From JBBDJB01 sp040880125 (lineage in GTDB: Bacteria; Planctomycetota; Planctomycetia; Pirellulales; JBBDJB01): a DNA stretch of 64,000 nt. The position numbers and the translations under genes were made by a program. How positions within the stretch are numbered: the stretch's first letter is position 1; every line of letters starts with the position of its first letter. Below are positions 50,357 to 62,300 of this stretch, one piece after another. The notes below the pieces were generated by a model. The model did not search any database. It saw only the letters and a program-made list of their open reading frames with translations, and was not told the DNA's origin. The stretch covers positions 1-64,000 of the forward strand of contig JBBDJB010000049.1 in the NCBI GenBank assembly GCA_040880125.1, written 5' to 3'.

Positions 50357-53300
50357 TTAGCCGTCCAGATCGTCGTTCCAATCGCCGAAGATCGCCTCGG
50401 CCAGCAGGCTTTCGCTGCGGGCAGCCAGGACCTCCTCCAGGATACCGTCCTCCGAATCCTCATCCGCCGCACGCGGGTCGTCCTCGGAGAAGGCTTCGTC
50501 CCAGGCGCTGGCGTCGCCCGGGGTACCATAAAGCCGGTCTTCGGAAGCGGTCAGCGACGTCTCCAGCGACATCGACACCTCTTCGCGGAAGGAGACCGAA
50601 GACCACGACTCGTCGTCGGTCATCACCGGCTGGCTTGCGAAGCCGGCAACGTCGGCCGCATGCCGACCGCTCACCGGCGCCGCGAGAGGCTCTTGCAGCA
50701 CCGCGTCGGCGAGACCTGCTTCCGCGGCGAGCGACTCGGCGGCATCGGGCACGTCGGCGGCAACCAGCAATCCGCTGGCTGGCTGCGAAGCGGCGCTACG
50801 TCCACCAAACGCCGCCAGGTTGTTGAGGAAGTTGATGATCGACAACGCGTCATTGGGCGCCACGAACCCGTCGTTTGTCACGTCGAGGAACGGAACCGGC
50901 GGATCGGCGCTGGCCGGATCGCCCGGAACTGGAATCGGCAAGGCGCCCGTTACGACATCGCGGTAGACGGGATTGTTCAACTCCGAAATGATCAGCAGCA
51001 CGTCGCGCGGGATGATGAATCCATTGCCATCCACGTCGTTCGGGAGCACGCTGTTGTGCCAGGGGTTGCCGCCGACGGTGACTTGGTAGTCCTCGACTTC
51101 ACCGTCCGGCGCCGAACCGGTGGGCGTCAGTCCGCCGGTGCTGCTCAGCCGCACGCGGGCGAAGGTGTTCCCCAATTGAGCGAACCGCGGCACCGAGAAG
51201 GCGATGATATTGTCGTCCTCGTCCTCGACAGCGAAGCTCGCCGCGATTTGCTCGCCCGGGTCGTTCCAGTCACCATCCTGGTTGAAGTCGATCCAGGCGT
51301 CGACAAAGCCATCGCCCACGGTGGCGATCGTGGCCGAGGCGGAGCTGTTCACTTCAATCGTCCCGAACTCCACGCCGTCGTCATCCGGCCCGTCGCCGTC
51401 GGCCGATGGCGAGGGCTGGCCGTTCTCCTCACCATCCACGGTGCTGCCCAAGAGCAACTCGGGCGTGACTGCGTGCCGGGCGCCGTTGTTGGAAGTCAAC
51501 GTCGGATAGGGCGACGGAGCGTCGCCGTAGTCCAGACCGCGGGTCAACTCGATCGTGAACCTTGTTTGCCCGTCGGTCTGGTTGGGCAGGAGGACGTTGT
51601 TCGAGGCGTCGGCGATGCCGCTGCCGGCCGAGTTGTTGAGCGTGATGACGTACGTGCTGCCGTTCTCCCAGAGGCCCGCCAAGGGCGTCAACTGGACGAT
51701 GTTGTTGGTACTGTCGTAGTCGAACCGATAGTCGGTCCCTTCGACTAGCGTGACGCCGTCGCGGGTGATGGTAACGCGAGCGCTGGTGACGGTGGTGTCG
51801 TCGACGCCGACTCCGTCGAACTGCCCTTCGATTTGACTGCCGTCGACCAGTTGGAGCGAAAACCTTGTGATGACCGCGCCGGCCAATTGGACGGCAGTCT
51901 CTGCCGGGTTCATATCGGTGCCGCCATTGTCGCGCGGCGTGAGCAGAAGGGCGGACGGACCCTGGAAGTCGGAACGGTCCAGTGCACCGCGGTCCTTGTC
52001 TCCAATTCCGACCGGAGGGCCGACGTTGGGATCGTCGACGCGGAACTGGCCTGTCAAATCCCGATCGGGCGCGAAGATCGGCGACGCATCGTATCCCAAC
52101 GGCTCGCGAACGCTAACCATCACTGCACGGTCCTGCAGCGAATTGATCGCGCTGTCGATGGCGACCGAACCTTGCAGCAGATGGAAGTTACCCTCCGCGC
52201 CATTCACGAAGAGCGGCGAGCTGTTGGGCAACACGATCGGGAAGTCGCCGAGGCCGACGTTGGAGTTCTGGACGTTGCCCTGGAAAAGGTTGCCGCCCTT
52301 GACGGTCGACTGCGAAGTGGGATCGACCAGCACGCCAGTCCGCGTGTTGGTCACCACGTTATTCAACAGCGTGGGGCTTGCGTTCTGGCCCACCCGGATC
52401 CCGGTATCCGGCCGGAGCGACTCCAGCTCCAGCGTGCCGTTACGGCCATAGATTGTGTTGTTGACGATTCGACCAAAGGGCACCGAAGCAAGCTGCATGT
52501 CGGTGGGATTCTCATCGCCGCTCAGGGCGATGCCAACGTCACCGGAGCCGGCGATGACGTTGTTCTTGATCGTCACGCCCGGTGCCAGCCGCTGCATGTT
52601 GGCCTGGACGAGTTGGCGGATGGGGCCGAGATGGGGAGCTTCCGTCAAGGCGTCCCGTGGTGCGGCATCGACGAGGATGCCCACATGTTGCGAGTTGAGC
52701 ACCCGCGTCTGCTGAACGATCACTTGCCCCTGTTCGCGCACACGGCTGGGATCGCCGATGTCATCGTTTCGAACGCGCAGGACGTTTTGCGCCAAGCTGC
52801 TTCCGACCGACGGGGCGCCGTTTACCAGGATCTCAACGGTGTACTCACCGATGCTGCCGCCGAAACCGCTGCCGGCCAACGTCGGGTCATAGAAACGATT
52901 GTTGAATGAGCTGACGCCTACCACATACGTACCACCCTGGGCAACGACCAGGTCGATGTAGGAGTCCAGCGTAAACGGCTCGCCCGGTGCGGGAACATCG
53001 TCGGACACCGTGAGAGGAATCGGATTCCCCAGCGCGTCGAGCCGGAAGAGCCGCAGCATGCTGTCCAGGAAAGAGCCATTGATACCCGCATCGATATCGA
53101 CCGTAATGCGGTCACCAGCCGCCAGGTTCAGCGTTACCAGGTCGACATCTTGGGCGGGACTTAAGAAGTTCGGGTTGTCGCCGATGATACCTGTGGCAAA
53201 GTAGCTCTGCGGGCCGCCGGGCATGATGCCGGTTTCGACCGCGGTGGCCACCGTGTCATTCGTTGTCTGCCCCAGCCCTTCCAGAAGGTCGCTGCTGCTG

Positions 53301-56300
53301 CTGGCCGACTCCGCATAGACGATCACGGACTCCCCGTGCAACTCGATCCGATTCAGGGTCGGGATGGCGGCGGCGGTAATCCCCAGCACGTGCTGAACGG
53401 CCGGCGTGTTGATGATTTGGACGATCGACTGAGCGAGCGCCTCCGCCGAAGTGGCCGGCTGAAAGACAGTGCCTCCCAGCAGCAGATCGGCCGACCGGTA
53501 GGGAATCGCGATGTTGCCCGGCGCGGCCGTCTCGCCGACGGAGAGGTCCACGAACTGGAACGTCCTGCGATCAATACCGTCGCCCAGCGTGAATGTCTCG
53601 CCCGCGGCCAACTGGGCCGGGGAAGGAACGTCCATAGAGATCGACCGCGATAGCCGGTTATTGGTGTCGACGCTGCGAATGAGCCGCTGGAAGGGAATCT
53701 CATCGAAGAGCGTCGGAACGCCATACTCCGCGGACGGACGGAGTTCGAGTTGATACTCGCCCAGAGTGATCTGGTTGTCAGGCGTGGCGGGGTTGGCGAT
53801 GAAGCTTGTGGCGAAGGCCGAGTCGGTCACTTCGCGATGGGTGACCATCTCGCCGCGCTCGGCAAAGCCGATGATCAGGTCGTCGATGTAGACGCCTTCG
53901 AACTGGTTGGTAAGGCCGGCGAACAACCCTGTATCGTCGTCGAACTGCCCAAACCCGCCAAAGGTGTCGCCAGGTAGAACATTCGCCAATCCCAACGGCC
54001 CCTGATTGGTCACCGAATGCCCCACGACGTAAACCGTATCGCCATTGCGCTTGAACGCGCTGGTGGCGCCGCCGGCGAACTCGGCGGCCAGCGCCTCGGA
54101 AACGGCCTTGGCGACATCATTGGCGCTCATTCCAAGATTCACGTGCACCGGCTGGGCTTCTCCAAAGAAGCCCTGGGAGGACGTACCCGGAGCGCCGCGC
54201 AGCGCTACGCCGGCGCCGGTGCTCTGCGTGATCCGAACCGCACCCGGTAGATTCAGCCGATTCTCGTGGCGCTGAATCCCCAGGTCCATGATGTCGATCA
54301 GCGGCTCCACCGTAGAGCCGATGCCACCCGTTCCGAGACTTTGGGTGATCCGGATCGCTCCGTCGATGCGGACGAGGTTTCCTTCGACGGTTGCCACGAC
54401 GTCTTGCCCACTGTTGTTAATGGCATCAGCAATCGCTTGGGCCACCACTAAGTCCGAATCGTCGACAGCAACCGGGATTTGAACGCCACCCACCCCAAAA
54501 CCCAGCGAGTAGGTGACCGGAGGATTTACCCCGTCGGAGATGGTGAAGTTTTCTCCGCTTAAGGTCTGGGTTACCTGGAAGCCAAAGGGCGCCGTTAAAA
54601 CAAAGGAGTCGGCAAGCCGCTGTTCACGGATGGCCTGTTCCATCAGCACGGCCAGTGCCGCTCCCGACTCATTTCCCGTGATAGCGATCGGAACATTGAA
54701 ATTATCGGGGTCGGCATCCACCGAGCCGTCGCTGTCGAACTCGAAAGTGACCGGCAGCGAGGTGCCGTTGTTGATCGTGAAGGTCTCGCCGTCGGAAACG
54801 TTTCCGGCGTTGGGCGCGACCAGCGAGAAGCCCATTTCGAATTCGAAGGTTTGGCTGTCGACGGTAAAAACGTCTCCGTCGCGCAATCGGGGGGCGGCGA
54901 CGCCCCGCAGTTCCGAGCCAGTCGTCAGAATGCCGCCCAGGTCCATCGATGCGGCGGTGCTGAAGTCAAACCGCAGCCGCAGGCTGTCGCTGCCGGCCCA
55001 GTCGTCCAGGGGAATGCGGACCTGGCGCCACTGACCACCGGGGAATGCCTCCGGGTGATCGAAGACCTCTTGGATTGGGCCGAAGTTGTCCTCGTTGTTG
55101 CGAATCGGCAAATTGAATGGATCGTCGAACTCATCAACATCCTCTACGCCACGGAGTGAGTTGTTCGTGCCCAGCAGTTGCCACTGCCCCTGCAACGGTT
55201 GCCCCAGCAGGTCGACGCCGGCGGTTTCGCTGTTATCCGAGACAAACACGCGGAAGGCATCGCGCATCAGGGGATCATTGCCGGGTGTATCAGACTCCTT
55301 CTCCTCGGTTTCCGCCCAGTAGGTGAAGTAGAGGACCGGTCGGTCCGCGTCCGAATAACCGGCCAGCGAAAAGTCTGCCGAGATGAGAGTGCCGTGGGCG
55401 CCGCCAGGGAAGTCGTAATGGCGATCCGGCACATCAATGTCCACCAAGCCGAAATAATAGCTGGTCCCGCCGCCCGCGGTTTCATCGCGCGTCACCGTGA
55501 CCGGTATCTCAATTCCGTGGCCCTGATGCTCTTCTGCCGTGCCACCTCGCTGCCCCGTCGTCTTCCACATGTTTGCCTGCAGCGTGGAAAATGCCAGACC
55601 ATGGGCGCTCGCCCCGATATTGATCATCGACTGGCCGTCGTAGAAGAGCGGTTGCAACTCACCGGTCGTATCGAACGCCACGAGCTGCCCGGTAGACGTC
55701 GTCGCAAACAATATGTTGTCGTAAAGGCTGGCTCCGGTCAGCCCTGCCTCGGCACCAGTCGGTCCCGCGGTCAGACCGGTGAATGGAATGCCGACCAGGT
55801 CGATGGCCGAACCGACGTACGTGGCCGTGGCGGAACCGCGGGGATTACTGATTGTGTAGAGGCCGCCATTATCACTTACGGCGTAAATGACGCCTCCGAG
55901 CTGGGTGATGCCGGTAATAACTCCACTCGGCGGGGTCCCGCCCACCAGTAGCGCAGTGGTCCCCTCGGGCGTAAGCGCCGGACCGGTCGGAGGCACCGGC
56001 TCCTCCGGATCTCCCATGTCCAGGTCGCCACGGACGAACACAATCGTTTCGTCGAGACCGTTGACCAGCGTGACGGTCTTGCCGACTTGCGTGGCGGCGA
56101 TCTCGGCGTCGGTGAGCGCCGCCTGGATTTTCCCCGCCACCTGCTCGGCCGTATCGGCCGCATTGATAAAGATAGGGGTCGCTCCGGAGGAGACGCCCGC
56201 GGCGCTGGTCATCACGACGTCAAACAGCGGCACACTGCTGAAGTCGGCGTCCTCGGCGTCGGCGAAGTTCACCCGCTCGCCGTCCACGCTGACCATGAAG

Positions 56301-59300
56301 TCACCCTGGCTGGTAACGGCCTGGCGAATGGCCTCGCGAACTTCTGCCGGCGTGCTCGACTCCTCGACGAAGATTGCGAAGTTATCGTCGACGCCGTCGT
56401 CGATGCCGATGTCACCCTGCAGCGTGATGCCGTCGAAGTCCGGCCCCAGCGTGACTTCCGACTCGCCGATCAAGCTCACCCGATCGAACACGGCCACGGC
56501 CTGAACGGCGAATCCCCCGCCGCTGATGGCGTCGGCCGTCTGTTGCGCAATCGCCTGCTGTGTGTTGAACGACGAGAACGGCACGGCGACGTGGCTGCTA
56601 TTAACGAGCGAGCCATCGCTGTCGTACTCGAAGGTTTTTGTCGTGCCGCGGTAGTCGGTGATTTCGAAAGTCTGCCCGTCGACAAAAGCCGAGCCGCCGT
56701 CGGTCACCTCCAACGTGACCCCGGATTCGATTTCGAATCGGACGTCGCCCTCCGGTCCGGTCAGCACGAAGAATTCGCCGTCCTGGGTGAAATCGCCGGG
56801 ACTGAACTGCGTTCCCAGGGCCCAATCGAGCGACAGCTCAGGGCCGCGCTCGAACTCAAACACCGTCTGCTCGCCGTCCACGTCGACGATGAACTGCGAC
56901 CCGTCGAGCAGTTCCGCGATCAAGCTCCCCAGGGCATTGTACTCGGTGGCCTCGATCGCCCGGATGACGGTGTCGATCTGCCAGATGTTGAACATCGGGT
57001 CGAAGTCAGGATCGACCCCGGTGTGGAGCCGGCCGCGCTCGATGACGTCGGTCCAGGTCTCGCTGGCAACAACGGCCTCGCCATCACGAATCGGGTCGTT
57101 GGGAATCGCATCCCCGTTATCGGGTGCGAACTCGTACATAATGTTGTCGGTAAAGCGCGGGGGGCCAAGTCGCGGTTCTTCGTCGAATGGAGAATCGTCG
57201 CCGCGATTTCCTACCGCAAACAGCCTTGTTGTGTTGCCAATTTCCGCAAACGTCGTCGCGTGGAACTGGATCCCCACGTCGGCCGGCTCCGGCGTCAACA
57301 TCGGGTTCATTGGATCCTGAATCGGCGCCGGCTGGAATGTCTGAATACCGTCGTCGCCGAGCTGTGTAGAGTTTGCGTTATTGGGATTGATCTCGAGAAA
57401 ATTGCCGGACAGCGCATCGCTCGGACCGCCCTGCCGCTGCAAGTCCAGCGTGAAAGCATACAAATTGCCGTTATCGCGCATGGCGATGTCGGAGAGCTGC
57501 CGTCCCACCGTTCCGGACTCGCCCATCGGCGCGCCGGTAAACGGATTGATCGCTAAAATGTCCGTTTCGTTGTTCCCCGGTGTGCTGATAAACAAGGTAA
57601 CATCGCCAAGGTGCCACGGAACGGCGTGCCGATCCGCCAGCCCGGCGACAATATTCTCACCGTCCATCCGCTGTATGGATTGAAACAAGCCGGGCAGAAT
57701 GGGCGGGGCGAAAGTCGAAACCCCGACAACTCCCGGAATTCCCGGAATCACTCCACCGACCGCCGTAGTCCCATGATCCTCGGCAATGCGGATCAGCGAA
57801 TCGACCGGCTCGAGACGGACCAGATGATTCGCTGGATTGATCACGTAATACTGATCCAACTCCTGCGGCATCAGCGAGTCGGAGTGGACGGCAACGAAAT
57901 ACCGTCCGACCGGCAGTGAAATACTGCCGATCGAGGCGTCAAACACACCGTTGGAGCCGCGCGTCAGGTCGTCGACGTCCGACCCCTGGTTGGGCGCCGC
58001 CAGGTCATCGGCATGGTTCGATTGCCGCCCGATCAGGACCAACTCGGCGCCGGTGACGTCGCCATTGGCATCGATGATCGCTCGATACACCGATAGGCTT
58101 GTGTCGGCGTTTGCAAAGCCGTCGGCATAGTCAATATCGAACTGCAGCGCCGCGAACAGATCGTCGTTGAAGCCCGGGATGCTGTAAATCGAATCGTATT
58201 CCAAGTCGAATTCGAACCAGTCGACGTCGCCGGTGGTCAAAGTTCCCGCAACCGACGTAGCGCCGCGGTCGGACTGCAGCGGGTTGGTGATCCGCTGGGC
58301 GTCGATGAACTGGTCGTTAACGGTGCCGTCCTCTCCGATCTCACCCAGCAGCGGCGAGTGCTTCGGCTGGCCCAAAATTTCCACGCCGTTAATGGCGTAC
58401 TTGATATCGGCGGCCTTGATCGAGTTGCCCGGCACCTCTTCGATTTCGCGCAACCGCATCTGGAGTTGGTAGACGCCCGAGGTGAGCCCCGGCGAACTGG
58501 GGTCGTCAATATCCGCGCTGTTGCTACGAATCCGCACGTGGTAGGTGTTGGTCGTTCCGGCGGGTCCCGGCAGCAACATTCGCATGCCCGGATCGTGCGG
58601 GTTGATGGTCCAGTGGTCGCCCGTATAAAACTCGGACTTCTGCAAGACGCGAGCCGGACCGAACAGGGCGTCGGTGTCTTCGAGAAACTCCGTCGCCTCG
58701 GCTTCTTCATGCGAACTGACGGAACGGGCCAGCACGTTTCCGTTGGCGTCGATCAATTCAATCACCGCGTCCAGCGCCGTGGTGGTATTATCGAGGTCGA
58801 ACCACACTTCCGTGCCGGCGTCGGCTCGGAAGCTGTACACGTCGACGTCGGTCGGCGCGTTCAAATAGCCGTGGATGTTGTATCCGAGACGGAGCGTATC
58901 GTCTCCGGCCTTCTCATGCGGCGCGAGCTCGCCGATGTAGTGCGCCGTGTTGGGCGTGGCGTTGTTCCCCGGCGCCACCAGATCGGGCGCTTCGCGCTCG
59001 GTGATGACTTCGATATTGCGATCGCCACCATACTCGTCGATCAGCACGCCGCGCCAATCGCCCGGCAAGCCTCCGCCGACGACGTCAAAGCCGATCAGGT
59101 CGAAGGCTCGCTTGTCGTTGGAGGTGAGGCGGCTGAAGACGGTCTGGTGCATTGCCCCGAGATTCACGCCGTTGATTAAGTCACGGTTCTTCCAATTGCT
59201 GGCTTCTGACCCATCGCCGTTGTTTACGCCCGTCGCCAAGGGGATGTCGCCCTGTTCCAGGCCGAAAAGCTCGATTCCGAGCGGCTTGAAGTGGCCGCCA

Positions 59301-62300
59301 TCGTAAAACACGTGCGTCAGCGTCGGATCCATCGCCCGCGGACTGTTGGTGAAGTCGTCGTTTCCCGCGCCTGGCTCAAGACGGTAGAGGTCCATCGGCG
59401 AGAGGGATACGTTGCGGTTACCGGCGTCGACACCATCGACACCGCTGGTGAAACCAATCGCCTTGCCGACCAAACTCAAGGCCAATACGAAGATATCCAC
59501 AGCAGGCGCATTGAGGGCCGGGTCGATCGTGAGCGTTCCGTCCAAAAACTCGTTGGGGTCAAATACGGACGGTGTCTGGGGCAAGCTGGCTGCCGGCACG
59601 CCCAATGCCTTGGCATTCGCCCGATTCAGCATCATGCTGGACTGAAGAAGGTAGGGGTTGAGCAGATCGACGGGCAAGCTCACGTTGAGTTGACTGAACG
59701 TTGGGATCTGAGAGACGACGCTCTCGTGGGGCCCCGCGTCGGCGATCATCAATTGCCGCACGGCATCGTATCCCAGCGTCGTCTGAATTGGCGTGGCAAT
59801 TCCACCACCTGCACCTGCTGCACCAAAGTCCACGTCCAGCGTCACAGTGATGGGGTCTTCCAAAAGCGCCTCCCAGATGTCGGCGGCGCGCTGCAGCGCC
59901 CACACCGTGTCCGGGTTCGCCGCCACCTGAGGCGATAAGTTGTAGTCGATCTTGAACGTCCGCGGTGGAGCGGTGCGATCGGGAAGCTGTTCGTTGTTCG
60001 TGTCGGTCAGGGTGCGGCCTTGAGGATCGAATCCCGCGCCGACCGTATTATCCGACAGCGAGGTCAAAACGACCGGGAAACCGGGCTTGCCGACAATCTG
60101 CACGGCACCGCCAATGCGGTCGGCAATGTCCAGCGGCCGGCCCGTGGCCGTGAAACCGGCCGTTTCGTCCAACTCGTCCGCCCATAGCTTGACCACCAGG
60201 CTCTGGGTGGCGCTGCTTTCCAATCGCAGGCCGCCATAGCTATGGAAGTCGGGGACGACGATCGTCTCAAACACGATGTGCACGATGTCCGTATCGTCCC
60301 ACACGCCTTGAGTGGTCAGAGTGCCACCGCGAACGACCATGCCGTTCAGATCGCTGTTCCGAATCAGGTTGTTGCGGATCAGCGGGCCCTGATTGTCGCC
60401 GAAGCTCTCGATCAACTCGATGTCGCCGGTCGATCGGCCATAGTCGGGCAGCAGCCGGTGGTTGAGTGCGTTGACGTTCGACGTGATGGCCGGACCGTCG
60501 TTGTCGCGGATCACGTTGTTCGCGATGACCGGCTGCGCGCCGAGAATGAAGATGGTGCCGGGGGCATTGTTGCCGCGGCCGACCCGGTTGGCCGGCGTTT
60601 GGAAGCCCTGGCCGTAGGCGTTGAACTCGAACACGCTGTCGGTAATGCGTGCTTCGGCCTGATGAATCTCGATAACGTTAAAGCCGGCGAAGTTTCCTTC
60701 GATCGTCGTGATGCCGCCGCCGAAGGCGAACAGGGCATGGTCGATGCTGGCGCTGGAGCCGGGGCTGAAGAACAAGCCGCCCCAGTTACCGCGGTCGGGG
60801 TCGCGCTGATCGGTATTGCCGGTCGTGTCGAAAACGCCTCCGGCCCCGTAGCGGTCGTCCAGCACCGAGGTAAAGATGATCTCCTGCCCGTCCACGCCCT
60901 CGGCAATGAGTTGAGCGCCTATGGTGGCATTGATCCGCGAGGCATCCAGCTTGACGACCATCCCCGGATCGATGACCAGGCTGGCGTCCAGCCGTGCATT
61001 CAGCGATGTGGCGCCGGTGACGGGATCGGTGACCAGGATCGGCCCGCCGGGTGTGCCGGCGATCTGCAAGTTCTCGGCCACGACGTGGACAATGTCTGTA
61101 TCGTCCCAGCGTCCACTCACGGTCATGCGCCGCAACTGATTTCCGGAGGGCGTGGCGATGCGGACGAAGAGGCCGTTGATCGAATTGTTATTGCCGATGC
61201 GGTTCCCGTGAATGTCCGGCCCGATCCGGTCGTAGTCGGACGTGTAGACGACCGACTGGTAAAGGGGCGCGTGGAAGTTCGTCTCTTCAAAGCTGTTGGG
61301 ATCGGCCGACATGGCCGCGTCAGCGCTGAACTGGATGTGGTTGTAGAACACCGTCGGACGGGCGGTGAACATCTGGATCGGCGTGACCACCTGCTCGACG
61401 GAGTTGATCACGACGTTGCCGCCGCCGTATCGCAGATCGGCGTGATTGACGGTGTCGATGAAGACGCCCTGCCGCTCGTAGTCGAACCGCCCGGCTGAGC
61501 GGTCGTGATCGTGCCGGAACAACAGGCCGCCCCAGTCGCCCTGAGCCGGTGACGTCACGAGCGGGTTCGTGTCGACGCCGATCGACTGGTCGTTGTACGA
61601 GGTGAAAATGACGTTAGTCTCGGGCGTGCCCAGCACCTGCAGCGCGCTGCCGCTCCGGTTGACTTCCGGGGCGGAGCTACCAACGCCGACGAGGGCGCGG
61701 CGCAGCTTAAACACACTGCCCGCGTCGATCATCACCGTGACGCCCTGGCGCACCTCGAGCGTGCTGCCGTCGGACAGCGCCTGGTTCGATGCTCCACCAA
61801 AGCCGATCTCGTAGGCAAGGTTGTCGCCCAGGGTGTTGACGTTTCCGTCCGCCCCGCCATTGCCCACGATCCGCACCACGTCGCCGGCCCGGGCCGTCCC
61901 CATGGCCGTGTTCGGATCGTTCAGGTTCGCCGAGGAAATCCTGTTAAAGGGAGCCGCCAGCGACCCGTCACCGCCAGGGGCGGCCGACTTATCGACAAAG
62001 ATCGTGCTCGGCGATCCCGGCGCTTGTGATCCGCGGGGTGCAGCCGACCGGAACCAGAAATTAAACACGCCTCCGGGGACGCCGTCGGAGTCGCCGTCCA
62101 GCGCTGTGCCAGTGGCGTCCACGATGCTCGCGCTGACCTCGGGTCGAAAGTTCAACCGCAGGTCGTAGACCCCTTCGGAGCGGCCGCCCGAGCCAGTATT
62201 CTCGATGGTCGGATCGTAGCTGCCGTTTCCACTGGCGCTAACGCCCACAAAGTACACGCCGGGCTGCAGCGTCATCTCCAGGAACGAGTCTTCGCTGAAA

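Noticed and set aside
56087..57556. Plus-strand frame of 489 codons, and another at 60242-61498
   Set aside because: Both are antisense shadows of the giant gene, with compositions mirroring its codon use and no recognisable domain.
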